From F23-B02 sp963625685 (GTDB lineage Bacteria; Bacillota; Clostridia; Oscillospirales; Oscillospiraceae): DNA of 48,914 nt. The notes below the pieces were generated by a model that worked only from the letters and a program-made list of their open reading frames with translations, ran no database searches and was not told the origin of the DNA. This document shows, piece after piece, positions 8,256 to 16,579 of the stretch; the first letter of the stretch is position 1, and the number at the start of each line of letters is the position of its first letter. The position numbers and the translations under genes were made by a program. Location: the NCBI GenBank assembly GCA_963625685.1, contig CAVFTR010000013.1, forward strand, positions 1-48,914, read 5' to 3'.

Positions 8256-8600
8256 TCAACAAGCGACTATTTCCTTTATATTCATTTCCTGACCCTGCTG
8301 GAGCCACGTTTTGCCGCTGCCGCAGTGGGGGCAGGTCTTGCCGTACTGAACGGTCGGGTAGGTGCTCTTGCAGTCGTCGCACCAGGTGACAGCCGGAATG
8401 ATCTCGTATTTGAACTCCGCATGCTCTATCAGCGGCGTTTTCTTCGCGTACCACTTCCAGCAGTCGGCCAGATACTCCGGCACGATGCCCGACACCTCGC
8501 CGAACTCCAGCGTCACCGACTGGATATCCGTAAGGGAATTTTCCTTTGCAATTTTATCGACCTGTTCTATCACATAGGTCACAATACTGAGCTCGTGCAT
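8256..8600 (-). CDS. hypA: Hydrogenase maturation nickel chaperone HypA
   Basis: A 114-residue nickel metallochaperone that works with HypB. The N-terminus MHELSIV carries the nickel-binding His2 after Met1. The zinc site is the pair of CxxC motifs CDDCKS and CPHCGSG near residues 74-95. The length is normal for the family. It is the first gene of a hypA-hypB operon with AAAGGA upstream. No hydrogenase structural gene or other hyp gene is in the window, so the nickel enzyme served must be encoded elsewhere. Confidence 0.93.
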   Translation of the reverse strand: MHELSIVTYVIEQVDKIAKENSLTDIQSVTLEFGEVSGIVPEYLADCWKWYAKKTPLIEHAEFKYEIIPAVTWCDDCKSTYPTVQYGKTCPHCGSGKTWLQQGQEMNIKEIVAC

Positions 8601-8617
8601 ATTATGTCCTTTCCGAA

Positions 8618-8645
8618 AAAGGTGCGGGGCAGTGCCCGCACCTTT
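8618..8645 (-). terminator. Rho-independent terminator of the 922-residue flavoprotein gene
   Basis: Stem AAAGGTGCGGG/CCCGCACCTTT with a short loop, followed on the minus strand by a T run. It lies between the flavoprotein stop and hypA. Confidence 0.85.
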
Positions 8646-8664
8646 GACCTTGCTCCGGGACTTA

Positions 8665-11433
8665 TTATTTGCCGGAAAGCTGCTTTTTGATTATCTTTAC
8701 CTGGCGCTTTGCAGCGTAGGGTCCTATCGCCTTGAACTTGTCCTCGGCGGGGATCATCTTGCTGTTCTGCGGGCGGTTGCGCTTGAGGTGGATGGCGTCG
8801 AATTCGCACTTGGTGGTGCAGATGCCGCAGCCGATGCACTTGTTCGGGTCTACGACGCTGCGGCCGCAGCTCAGGCAGCGGGAGGCCTCGGACTTGATCT
8901 GCTCCTCGGTGAAGGTGACGCGGTCGTCCTGCATGGTGAGGACCTTCTTGGAGTCGATGGCGACCTCGGAGCGCGCGGGCTTCTTGAACTTCTCGGTCGG
9001 CAGAGCGATGTTCTGCTTGTCAAGCTCCTTGAACTCGCGCAGGTTGCGGTGGATCGTCAGCGACTGGCCGACGTTTACGAAGCGGTGGATGGAGACCGCG
9101 CCCTCACGGCCGGTTGCGATGGCGTCGATGGTGTACTTCGGGCCCGTCGCGCAGTCGCCGCCGACGAAGATGTCCTTCTCCTCGGTCTGGAAGGTGACTG
9201 CATCGTGGTCGATGAGGCTGCCGTCGGGAGTCTCGGCCATGGTCCCGGCGAGGACGGAGCCGTACTCGGAGCGCTGGCCGATGGCGACCAGAACGTTGGA
9301 GCAGGGCACGGTGATGGTCTCGCTCTCGTCGTAGACGGGCGCGAACCTGCCCTCGGCATTGCGCACGGAGGTGCAGCGCATGAGCTCGATGGCGGTGACC
9401 TTGCCGTCCTCGCCTATAACGGCCTTGGGGGCCCAGGAATTGTTGATGACGACGCCGTCGGCTATGCCGGCGTTCTTCTCGTCGGGAACGGTGGGCATCT
9501 CCTCGTCCTTCTCAAGGCAGTACATATTGACGCTGCCCTTGGTCAGACGGCGTGCAGCGCGCGCTACGTCGATGGCCGCGTTGCCGCCGCCGATGACGAC
9601 CACGTCGCCGCTGAGCTTCTTGGTCTTGCCGCTGTTGACGGCGCGCAGGAAGTCGAGACCGCCCAGAACGCCCTTGAGCTCCTCGCCGGGGATGTTCAGC
9701 TTAGCCGCCTTCTGGAGGCCGACCGCGACGTAGAAGGCCTTGAAGCCCTCGTCGCGCAGCTGCTGGATGGTGATGTCCTTGCCGACCTCGACGCCGCAGC
9801 GGAACTCGACGCCCATCTCGCGCAGAACGTCGATCTCGCTCTTTACGATGTCCTTGCCGATACGGAAGGAGGGGATGCCGTTTACGAGCATGCCGCCGGG
9901 GACTGCTTCCTTCTCGAACACGACCGGGCTGTAGCCCTCGATCGCGAGGAAGTATGCGCAGGACATACCGGCAGGGCCGGCGCCGATGATGGCGATCTTC
10001 TGGTCAAACTTTGCGCGGGTGCAGGACAGCATGGGCGGCACGTAGCGGTGCTCGGCCTTCATGTCCTGCTCGGCGATGAACTTCTTTATCTCGTCGATGG
10101 CCAGAGGCTCGTCAACGGTGCCGCGGGTGCATGCGTCCTCGCAGTACTTGCGGCAGATGCTGCCGCAGACCGCGGGGAAGGGGTTATCCTTCTTTATGAG
10201 CTTGAGAGCGTCGGCGTAGCGGCCGTCGGCTGCCATCTTGATGTAGCCCTGAATGGCGATGTGAGCCGGGCATGCGACCTTGCAGGGCGCGGTGCCGGTA
10301 GGCCAGGTCTGGATAGAGCCGTTCTCGTTTCTGTAGTTCTTGTTCCAGTGATCCTCGCCCCACTGGGTGTCGTCGGGCAGCTCGTGACGGGGATACTCGA
10401 TCGGGCCGTCCTGAGTGCACAGCTTCTGTCCGAGGCGTACTGCGCCTGCCGGGCAGGTCTCGACACACTTGCCGCAGGCCACGCACTTTTCGGGGTCGGA
10501 CTCGGCTGTGTATGCCGATGCGGAAAGGTTCGGGGTGTTGAACAGCTGGGAGGTGCGCAGCGCGTTGCAGATGCCGACCGCGCAGTTGCAGATGCCGAAG
10601 ATCTTGTCCTCGCCGTCGATGTTGGTTATCTGATGGACATAGCCCTTGTCCTCGGCCTTCTGGAGGATCTCCATGGCCTCTTCATAGGTGATGTCGTGGC
10701 CGTGATTGGTCTCGCGGCAGTAGTCGGCAAAGTCGCCGACACCGATGCACCATTCGCACTCGATGTCGCCCGAGCCCTCGCCGCGGATGCGCTGCTGCTT
10801 ACGGCAGGAGCAGACGGAAACGCCGATGTGACCCTCGTACTTCTTCAGCCAGTGGCTCAGATGCTCGATGGGCAGGCTCTTGCTCTCTGCGGGGATGGCC
10901 TTCTCAACGGGAACGACGTGCATGCCGATGCCTGCGCCGCCGGGAGGTACGAGCTCGGTGATGCCTGCCAGGGGCAGATACGCCATGCGCTCGAAGAAGT
11001 CTGCGGTCTCGGGGTACATGTCGGCCTGCTCGGGGTTTATCATCATGATCTCTGCGCTGCCGGGGACGAACATGTCCAGCACCCAGCGCTTTTCATGGTT
11101 GGGGTTCTTGCCGTCGAGGTTTTCCCAGTGGTACTCGACGAGGCCGCTCTCGCTGACGGCCTGCAGGGCCTTTTCGAGGTATGCTCTGTCAAACTGCGGG
11201 TTCTTCTTTGCAAGCTGCTCGATGGTCAGGGGAACGCGCTTTTTCATGGTCAGGCAGATATCGAGGATATCGTCCGCCATCTTCTGGTCATACTTGTATG
11301 CGGTGTACTTGAGTGCGGAATTGATGCCAATGTATTCGGGGGATTCCGGCGTGATCTTGTCCTTGCCGAGAAGGACGGTGGCGCGGTCGGTTATCTCCTT
11401 GCCGAGCTTGGCGATCTTCTGATCTTTTGTCAT
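8665..11433 (-). CDS. Multidomain iron-sulfur/FAD oxidoreductase, GltD-like (NAD(P)-linked)
   Basis: A 922-residue fusion. The N-terminal ~300 residues resemble the all-helical/metal-binding region seen in anaerobic pyridine nucleotide-disulfide oxidoreductases, with Cys-rich SVCSCRKQQRIRGEG and CEWCIG segments. A 4Fe-4S motif CVACGKCVETCP follows near residue 318. Next is a GltD/NfnB-like unit with Cys-rich lead (CKVACPAHIAIQGY, CGSICRKYCEDACTRG), an FAD motif IIGAGPAGMSCAY near 478 and an NAD(P) motif VVIGGGNAAIDVARAARR near 611. A last ferredoxin-type motif CIGCGICTTKCEFDAIHLKR is near 864. It probably moves electrons between NAD(P)H and ferredoxin or an unknown acceptor. It is monocistronic with its own promoter and terminator; an electron-supply role for neighbouring reductive pathways is speculation. 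Confidence 0.8.
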   Translation of the reverse strand: MTKDQKIAKLGKEITDRATVLLGKDKITPESPEYIGINSALKYTAYKYDQKMADDILDICLTMKKRVPLTIEQLAKKNPQFDRAYLEKALQAVSESGLVEYHWENLDGKNPNHEKRWVLDMFVPGSAEIMMINPEQADMYPETADFFERMAYLPLAGITELVPPGGAGIGMHVVPVEKAIPAESKSLPIEHLSHWLKKYEGHIGVSVCSCRKQQRIRGEGSGDIECEWCIGVGDFADYCRETNHGHDITYEEAMEILQKAEDKGYVHQITNIDGEDKIFGICNCAVGICNALRTSQLFNTPNLSASAYTAESDPEKCVACGKCVETCPAGAVRLGQKLCTQDGPIEYPRHELPDDTQWGEDHWNKNYRNENGSIQTWPTGTAPCKVACPAHIAIQGYIKMAADGRYADALKLIKKDNPFPAVCGSICRKYCEDACTRGTVDEPLAIDEIKKFIAEQDMKAEHRYVPPMLSCTRAKFDQKIAIIGAGPAGMSCAYFLAIEGYSPVVFEKEAVPGGMLVNGIPSFRIGKDIVKSEIDVLREMGVEFRCGVEVGKDITIQQLRDEGFKAFYVAVGLQKAAKLNIPGEELKGVLGGLDFLRAVNSGKTKKLSGDVVVIGGGNAAIDVARAARRLTKGSVNMYCLEKDEEMPTVPDEKNAGIADGVVINNSWAPKAVIGEDGKVTAIELMRCTSVRNAEGRFAPVYDESETITVPCSNVLVAIGQRSEYGSVLAGTMAETPDGSLIDHDAVTFQTEEKDIFVGGDCATGPKYTIDAIATGREGAVSIHRFVNVGQSLTIHRNLREFKELDKQNIALPTEKFKKPARSEVAIDSKKVLTMQDDRVTFTEEQIKSEASRCLSCGRSVVDPNKCIGCGICTTKCEFDAIHLKRNRPQNSKMIPAEDKFKAIGPYAAKRQVKIIKKQLSGK

Positions 11434-11496
11434 GAGTTTCAGGCCTCCTGATAAGATTTTGATACGCTTGTGAATTTAATGGCGATGCTTGAACTT

Positions 11497-11525
11497 ATCT
11501 TACTTTTATTGTTGAAAATAGTCAA
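11497..11525 (-). promoter_or_regulatory. Promoter of the 922-residue flavoprotein gene
   Basis: On the minus strand TTGACT (-35), a 17-base spacer and TAAGAT (-10). It lies about 60 bases upstream of the start codon and diverges from the tetR promoter. Confidence 0.65.
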
Positions 11526-11538
11526 TAATCGCACCTTT

Positions 11539-11625
11539 GATTTGACAAATCTCACAAAAAACCTGTAAAATATTTGAGAACAGTTTTTTCTTTAACTTGA
11601 CATTTGCGAACAAACTGCTTAAAAT
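11539..11625 (+). promoter_or_regulatory. tetR promoter and candidate operator
   Basis: The promoter is TTGACA (11597-11602), 17 bases, then TAAAAT (11620-11625). A perfect inverted repeat GATTTG-A-CAAATC spans 11539-11551 between the two divergent promoters. It is a natural candidate site for the TetR protein to repress itself and the flavoprotein gene; that role is inferred. Confidence 0.6.
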
Positions 11626-11663
11626 GTTTTTAAAATAAGTACAGTTTTTCAGGGGGTGTTCCG

Positions 11664-12269
11664 GTGCAGGACTCGTCGACGCGGCTCAGGGACGACATTG
11701 CAAAATGCGCGATCGGGCTGTTCAGGGAAAAGGGCTACGGCAGCGTCAGCGTAAACGAGATATGTCAGGCCGCGCACGTCTCGCGCACGGTTTTCTACAC
11801 CGTTTTCAAGGGCAAGCGCAGCATCCTCGACTATGTCGTCGCAAAGCCTCAGCAGAACGACGAAGAGAGCTTCCGGCGCTTTGCCGACGCCGAGAATGAT
11901 TTTGAGCGCATCTGGCAGCTCTTCGACCGCTTCATAGCCATCGCGCTCGACTTCGGCCCGAAGCTCACGAGCACGCTGTTCATCATGCAGTTCGAGTCGC
12001 CCGAGGGCATACGCGACGCGGTGCACGCGCTGGACGATCTGTTCGCAACGCTTGCGAAAAACTGCGCGAAAAACGGGATAATCGAGACAGAGGAGCCGCC
12101 GGAGCTTCTCTCGCGCATAGCGACAGATCTCATCATCCACGAGCTGTACGTCTGGTGCAGCCAGAACGGCAACTTCTCGCTGCGCGAACGCGCGCGGCAG
12201 TACGCCGAGGTCGCCTACCACGTAAAGCCCAAATACCGCATGAGCCCCGAGCAGCGCGCCGCGCTGTGA
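11664..12269 (+). CDS. TetR/AcrR-family transcriptional regulator
   Basis: A 201-residue regulator. The start is GTG at 11664, preceded by AGGGGGTG. The N-terminal helix-turn-helix is typical: IGLFREKGYGSVSVNEICQ then AHVSRTVFYTVFKGKRSIL (about residues 17-58). The C-terminal ligand-binding domain is poorly conserved, as is normal for the family. It is divergent from the flavoprotein gene and convergent with the baiJ-like gene, from which it is separated by a strong terminator. The likely targets are its own promoter and the flavoprotein promoter; a link to bile acid control is possible but not shown by the sequence. Confidence 0.9.
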   Translation: MQDSSTRLRDDIAKCAIGLFREKGYGSVSVNEICQAAHVSRTVFYTVFKGKRSILDYVVAKPQQNDEESFRRFADAENDFERIWQLFDRFIAIALDFGPKLTSTLFIMQFESPEGIRDAVHALDDLFATLAKNCAKNGIIETEEPPELLSRIATDLIIHELYVWCSQNGNFSLRERARQYAEVAYHVKPKYRMSPEQRAAL

Positions 12270-12283
12270 TACGGAAAAAACAG

Positions 12284-12312
12284 GCCCTGAGGAGATATCG
12301 TCTCCTCAGGGC
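12284..12312. terminator. Terminator between tetR and the baiJ-like gene
   Basis: Stem GCCCTGAGGAGA/TCTCCTCAGGGC with a 5-base loop, flanked by an A run on one side and T-rich sequence on the other. It can act on both convergent transcripts. Confidence 0.9.
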
Positions 12313-12335
12313 TTTCTGCATTTTTATTATTTTAA

Positions 12336-14150
12336 TTACAGCAAACTCTGGTCCGTGGCGGCGCGGCCGGCAATACGTCCGTAGAAAAGGGCGCTGCCTA
12401 TTGAGGTGCCGCAGGTGGGATACTGCGTACCGTACATGCCGGTGCCTGCGACCTCCCCCGCCGCGTAGAGATGCGGGATCACCGAGCCGTCCGGCTTCAT
12501 GACACGCGCGGAGACGTCGGTCTCAAGGCCGCCGAAGGTGACCGTCACGCAGGGATGCATGCGCAGCGCCGCGAATTTCGGTCCCTTTATCGGATGCAGG
12601 AACTCCGCGGGCTTGCCGAAGTCGGAGTCTGCGCCCTTTTCGACCAGCTCGCAGTAGCGGTCGTAGGTCGCGCGCAGGACCGCGGGGTCGCAGCCCATTT
12701 TTTTGGCGAGCTCCTCTATGCTCGAGGCGCAGGGGTCCTTTGACTTGCCGGAGGCTGCGCATTTATAGCCGTACTGCACGCCGCCGTACGGCTCCTTGCC
12801 GCTCGTTATGTACCAGCCGCAGTTGCTGCCCGAGCGGGCGATGGCGTCGCTGACGGTGTATTGATAGCTCCACTCGTTGACAACGCGCTCGCCGCGGTCG
12901 TTGACGATGAGCCCGGACTCGTCATTGATGCCGATGCCGCAGCTCAGGCTCGTATACACGACCTGGACCGCCGGATGCTCGTAGTTCAGCGCGCCGATCC
13001 TCTCCGCCGCGGCAAGGCCGTCGCCGACGTTGCCGTGGGGCACATTGCTGAAATAATGTGCGACGGGATAGCGTGCTACCATTTCCTTGTTGCGCGCATA
13101 GCCGCCCGTGGCAAGGATGACGCCCTTTCTCGCATAAAGCGTGAGCCTTGCGCCGTTTTTGCGCGTGCATACCACGCCCGTAACGGTCCCGCTCTCGTCG
13201 GTGAGCAGCTCGTTCATGGCCGTGTCGTATATTATCTCGCCGCCGAGGTCGTTTTCATAGTACAGCGTAAGAGGCGTGGATATCTCGCCGCCCTCGCCGT
13301 TGGTCTGTCCTCCGCCGCCGGGGGAATTGTGTACGCGCCAGGGCTGGAGGCTGACGTGTATAGGCTCGACGTCGAGCACGTCAAAGTGCGTTTTCAGCAC
13401 GCCGTCCTTCTCGACGGGTCTCGATATGGGCTCCCACGGCTGGGCAAGGATCTCCTCGCTGTCGCCCTTTACGGTGGCCTCGATGGAGGTGAGCCAGTCG
13501 AGCGTCTGGTTGAGATGATCTACAAGATAGCGGTTCTTCGATCCGTCCATGAAGCTGCCGTTTCTGTTTCCGACCTCCATAAGATAGTCGTAGACCATGT
13601 CCTTCGTATCGTAGACGCCCTGCTTTTTCTGCCATTTCGTGCCCGCTCCGAGGAGCTTGCCGCCGCTTCTTGCGGTCGCGCCGCCCGTTATGCCCTGCTT
13701 TTCAACTATGACGACCTCCGCGCCGGCAAGCTTTGCCTCTATCGCCGCGGCAAGTCCGCCGGCACCCGCGCCGCACACGACGACGTCCAGGGTGCGCACC
13801 TCGTCCTTATAGTCGGGCTGCTCCGGGCCGGGGGCCGCCTTGAGTGCCGCTATATCGTCCTTTGACGCTCCGGCCGCCTTGAGTGCCGCCGCCGCCGCGT
13901 CTATTATGGCCGCGCAGGTCAGGTCCGCGCCGTCGACCGGCGGGATATTGAGCGACTGGTATTCCGTGATGAGCCCGGGGAAGCGCTCGATCGGCGTCGT
14001 GTTGAGGCCCCATGCGATGCCGCGGAACTCCTTGTGCTGCGTTATCTTTACCGATTCTATCCTGTTTTCCGACACCGTAACATTCAAAAACAGCTTGCCG
14101 CCGTAGCCGCGGCCTACGCCCTCGTATGTTCCCGGATTATATACTGCCAT
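12336..14150 (-). CDS. baiJ: BaiJ/BaiP-like flavoprotein (FMN_bind plus FAD_binding_2 domains), candidate bile acid 5alpha-reductase
   Basis: A 604-residue protein with an N-terminal FMN_bind-type domain (about 1-95) and a fumarate-reductase/ketosteroid-dehydrogenase flavoprotein fold. The FAD motif VVVCGAGAGGLAAAIEAK is at 123-140, and GGYARNKEM and the C-terminal GTSIGSALFYGRIAG close the FAD site. BaiJ and BaiP of bile-acid-dehydroxylating clostridia have this build and have been reported to act on 3-oxo-delta4 bile acid intermediates to give 5alpha (allo) products. The assignment rests on that similarity and on the neighbours: it is the last gene of an operon with a CoA transferase and an SDR, the baiJKL arrangement. 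In the FMN_bind domain the usual Ser/Thr acceptor position appears to be Asp76 (DGADLT), so covalent FMN is doubtful. The ATG has GGAGG. Confidence 0.7.
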   Translation of the reverse strand: MAVYNPGTYEGVGRGYGGKLFLNVTVSENRIESVKITQHKEFRGIAWGLNTTPIERFPGLITEYQSLNIPPVDGADLTCAAIIDAAAAALKAAGASKDDIAALKAAPGPEQPDYKDEVRTLDVVVCGAGAGGLAAAIEAKLAGAEVVIVEKQGITGGATARSGGKLLGAGTKWQKKQGVYDTKDMVYDYLMEVGNRNGSFMDGSKNRYLVDHLNQTLDWLTSIEATVKGDSEEILAQPWEPISRPVEKDGVLKTHFDVLDVEPIHVSLQPWRVHNSPGGGGQTNGEGGEISTPLTLYYENDLGGEIIYDTAMNELLTDESGTVTGVVCTRKNGARLTLYARKGVILATGGYARNKEMVARYPVAHYFSNVPHGNVGDGLAAAERIGALNYEHPAVQVVYTSLSCGIGINDESGLIVNDRGERVVNEWSYQYTVSDAIARSGSNCGWYITSGKEPYGGVQYGYKCAASGKSKDPCASSIEELAKKMGCDPAVLRATYDRYCELVEKGADSDFGKPAEFLHPIKGPKFAALRMHPCVTVTFGGLETDVSARVMKPDGSVIPHLYAAGEVAGTGMYGTQYPTCGTSIGSALFYGRIAGRAATDQSLL

Positions 14151-14185
14151 ATACCGTACCTCCGTTTATTGATTTGAGTATCCCG

Positions 14186-15538
14186 TCAAAGGCCGAGCTT
14201 CTCGGCCTGATCGTCTCTCCAGAAAAACTGCCAGTCCTTGAGATGCCACTGCACCGCCGTCTCTCTCGGGTCCATGGTGGCCGTCACGCCCTTGGCGTAC
14301 ATGTCGTCGATCTGCGCCTCGCTGTAGCCGAGGAACTCGAGCACCTCGCGGCTGTGCTCGCCGAAGGTGGGCGCGGAGGCGACGATCTGCGCGGGATTTT
14401 TCCTGAACTTGTTGGTTATGCCGATGCCCTTCATCGGGCCGTACACGCTGTCTGTCCAGGTCGCTATATCCTCGCGCGCGGCATACTGCGCGCTGCTTTC
14501 GATATCCGCCGGGCCGAAGGCCTTCTGATTGGGGATGCCCGCCTTGTTCAGGATCGCCTCGACCTCGTCCACGGTACGCTCGGCGCAGAATTTCGTTATG
14601 GCCGCCTCGATGCGCTGGCCGCGTGGCAGCGACTTGAGCGAGCCCGTCATGCCCTCGGGGAAATCGGGATCGGTCCCGTCGCCCGGTGTGGGCAGGCCGA
14701 CGAGAGGATAGCCCTTTTTTGTATTGCCCGCGCCGACCATGCCGATAAAGATCGTGCCGCCGTCCCTGCAGTCATAAAACGAGAAGCCCGCTGCAATGTC
14801 GCTGACGTTGCCGGTGCGGTATTTGACCGGCTCGCCCGGGCCGGGATAGCCCTTGTTGAACCACTCTGCCGGATAGCTGCCCAGCAGGCGGAACATGGTC
14901 TCATACTGCGATACGTCGCAGGAGTCGCCCTCGCCGGTGATGCGCGCGTTCGTCATGATCGACAGCGCGCATATGCAGGCGTTGTAGGCGGTGGCATAGT
15001 CGGAGAGATAGGGGTTCACCTTCAGCGGCGGAGATGTGGGGCTCGTGCCGTTCATATACATGTAGCCGCCCATGGCCTGTCCGGAGACGTCGTAAGCCGC
15101 CTTGTTCCTGTCGGGACCGGTCTGGCCGTAGCCGGAGACATGCACGATGGCGAGGGCGCGGTTTATCTTCCACATGTGCTCGTCGCTAAGCCCGGCCTTT
15201 GCATAGGTCCCGGGGCGTCCGGACTCTATCCATATATCCGCCCACGCTATCAGCTTTTCGAGCACCTCCTTTCCCTTGGGAGTTCGGGTGTTGAGCGTGA
15301 TCGAATAGGTGTTGCGGTGATCCTGCGAGTAGCCGTAGTTGCCGCGGGTCTGGCAGGGCATGCTGGGGGATTCGACCTGCACGACCTGTGCGCCCATCTC
15401 GGCCATGATGCTCGCGGCGAAGGGGCCGGCGATATTCGTGCCGGTCATGAGCACCTTTACGCTCGACAGCACGCCGAACTTCGGAAACCCCGTAAACGGC
15501 ATATGCGTGCCGTAATAGTCTGTGTAATGCGTAGACAT
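14186..15538 (-). CDS. baiK: CaiB/BaiF-family bile acid CoA transferase, BaiK-like
   Basis: A 450-residue class III CoA transferase. The family start is visible as FGVLSSVKVLMTGTNIAGPF (about 21-40), then WADIWIES, VHVSGYGQTGP (133-142) and AYDVSGQAMGGYMYMNG. Asp180 in NPYLSDY is the likely nucleophile by position relative to formyl-CoA transferase. BaiF and BaiK of Clostridium scindens transfer CoA between bile acids, which saves ATP after dehydroxylation. It sits between the SDR (34-base gap) and the flavoprotein (35-base gap), so it is clearly in one operon with them. It is similar along its length to the two BaiF-type proteins at 39683 and 41137. Which bile acid it prefers cannot be read from sequence. 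Confidence 0.75.
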   Translation of the reverse strand: MSTHYTDYYGTHMPFTGFPKFGVLSSVKVLMTGTNIAGPFAASIMAEMGAQVVQVESPSMPCQTRGNYGYSQDHRNTYSITLNTRTPKGKEVLEKLIAWADIWIESGRPGTYAKAGLSDEHMWKINRALAIVHVSGYGQTGPDRNKAAYDVSGQAMGGYMYMNGTSPTSPPLKVNPYLSDYATAYNACICALSIMTNARITGEGDSCDVSQYETMFRLLGSYPAEWFNKGYPGPGEPVKYRTGNVSDIAAGFSFYDCRDGGTIFIGMVGAGNTKKGYPLVGLPTPGDGTDPDFPEGMTGSLKSLPRGQRIEAAITKFCAERTVDEVEAILNKAGIPNQKAFGPADIESSAQYAAREDIATWTDSVYGPMKGIGITNKFRKNPAQIVASAPTFGEHSREVLEFLGYSEAQIDDMYAKGVTATMDPRETAVQWHLKDWQFFWRDDQAEKLGL

Positions 15539-15572
15539 TATGCTTCCTTCCTTTCTGCTTTTATGCGATGCG

Positions 15573-16382
15573 TCACATATTCAGCCAGCCGGCGTCCACC
15601 TTCAGCTCCGCGCCGGAGATATAGCGTGCGGCGACGTCGTCGGCGAGATACGCGATCGCGTTTGCGCAGTCCTTTGGCTTGCCGAGTATCGGCTTTTTCT
15701 CGCCGGGCTTGGTGATGGTGTGGAGCGGGGCCGCGTTGCCGGCGCGCATCTGCCATTCAAGTATGCCGATGCCCTTCTCGCGGGGGACCTTGTTGATCTC
15801 TGTGAGGATATTTGCCGGCTCTATGCAGTTGCAGCGGATGCCGCGCTCAAAGAACGAAGCGGAGATGTTGCGCGTAAGGCCGAGCACGGCGTGCTTTGTC
15901 ATGACGTACATCGTGCCGCCCTTGAGGCCGCGCAGGGATGCCGCCGAGGCGACGTTTACGATATTGGCCGGGCCTCCGCCCTGCTCAAGGAATATTTTTA
16001 TCGCGCGCTGGCAGCACAGGAATACCGCGCGCTGGTTGGTCTCATAGATCATGTCGTAGATCTCCTGAGACGTCTCGTGAATGGGCAGCTGCCCGTCGAG
16101 CATGCCGGCGTTGTTGACGAGGATGTCAAGGCGTCCGAACTCTCTGAGGCAGGTGTCGAACATGGCGTCTATCTGCGCCGGATCGCGCACGTCGGTCTTC
16201 ACCGGCAGAATAAGTCCGGGCGCGTTTTCGGCCGCGACCTTATCGCGCAGCTCCTCGAGCTTTTTCATTCGCCGCGCGGCCGCGACGACCTTTGCGCCCT
16301 CCATGGCGAACAGTCTCGCGGTGGACCTGCCTATGCCGGAGCTCGCGCCGGTGACTATGACTACCTTACCTTCAAATCGCAT
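15573..16382 (-). CDS. baiL: Short-chain dehydrogenase, BaiL-like
   Basis: A 269-residue classical SDR and the first gene of the baiJKL-like operon. The cofactor motif is TGASSGIG (11-18), with NNAG at 90-93 and the catalytic triad Ser146, Tyr159 and Lys163. Arg residues after the second strand (AAARRMKK) suggest NADP(H) preference. BaiL in the baiJKL operon is annotated as an SDR acting on bile acids or steroids, but its exact reaction is not settled. The start has GGAGGAACC upstream. Divergent from it is a LysR regulator, which probably controls the operon. Confidence 0.72.
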   Translation of the reverse strand: MRFEGKVVIVTGASSGIGRSTARLFAMEGAKVVAAARRMKKLEELRDKVAAENAPGLILPVKTDVRDPAQIDAMFDTCLREFGRLDILVNNAGMLDGQLPIHETSQEIYDMIYETNQRAVFLCCQRAIKIFLEQGGGPANIVNVASAASLRGLKGGTMYVMTKHAVLGLTRNISASFFERGIRCNCIEPANILTEINKVPREKGIGILEWQMRAGNAAPLHTITKPGEKKPILGKPKDCANAIAYLADDVAARYISGAELKVDAGWLNM

Positions 16383-16494
16383 TTCTGGTTCCTCCTTCGG
16401 TTTTTATTATTTTATCGGATGCAGCGGCTCACGCCGCCCTATTGTCAAAATAATATCATTACCGGACCGCCGCGTCCAATATCGTTTTTTGCTC

Positions 16495-16523
16495 TTGTCA
16501 TAAGTTTTGCTTCTTGCTATAAT
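16495..16523 (+). promoter_or_regulatory. Promoter of the LysR gene; LysR-baiL control region
   Basis: TTGTCA (16495-16500), 17 bases, perfect TATAAT (16518-16523). The divergent baiL-like operon lies on the other side of the 197-base gap and shows no equally good promoter, which fits activator-dependent transcription. A small inverted repeat GCGGC-TCAC-GCCGC at 16424-16437 lies close to the baiL start. Confidence 0.6.
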
Positions 16524-16579
16524 AAACGACAGATATGTTTGGCGTACAGCGGGCCATGTGCCCGGGAAGGAGGAGAGCC

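Noticed and set aside
8632..11451. A 939-codon open frame on the plus strand
   Set aside because: It is exactly antisense to the 922-residue flavoprotein, which has clear domains. The plus reading is Val/Ala/Leu/Asp-rich with no family motif, as is common opposite GC-rich genes.
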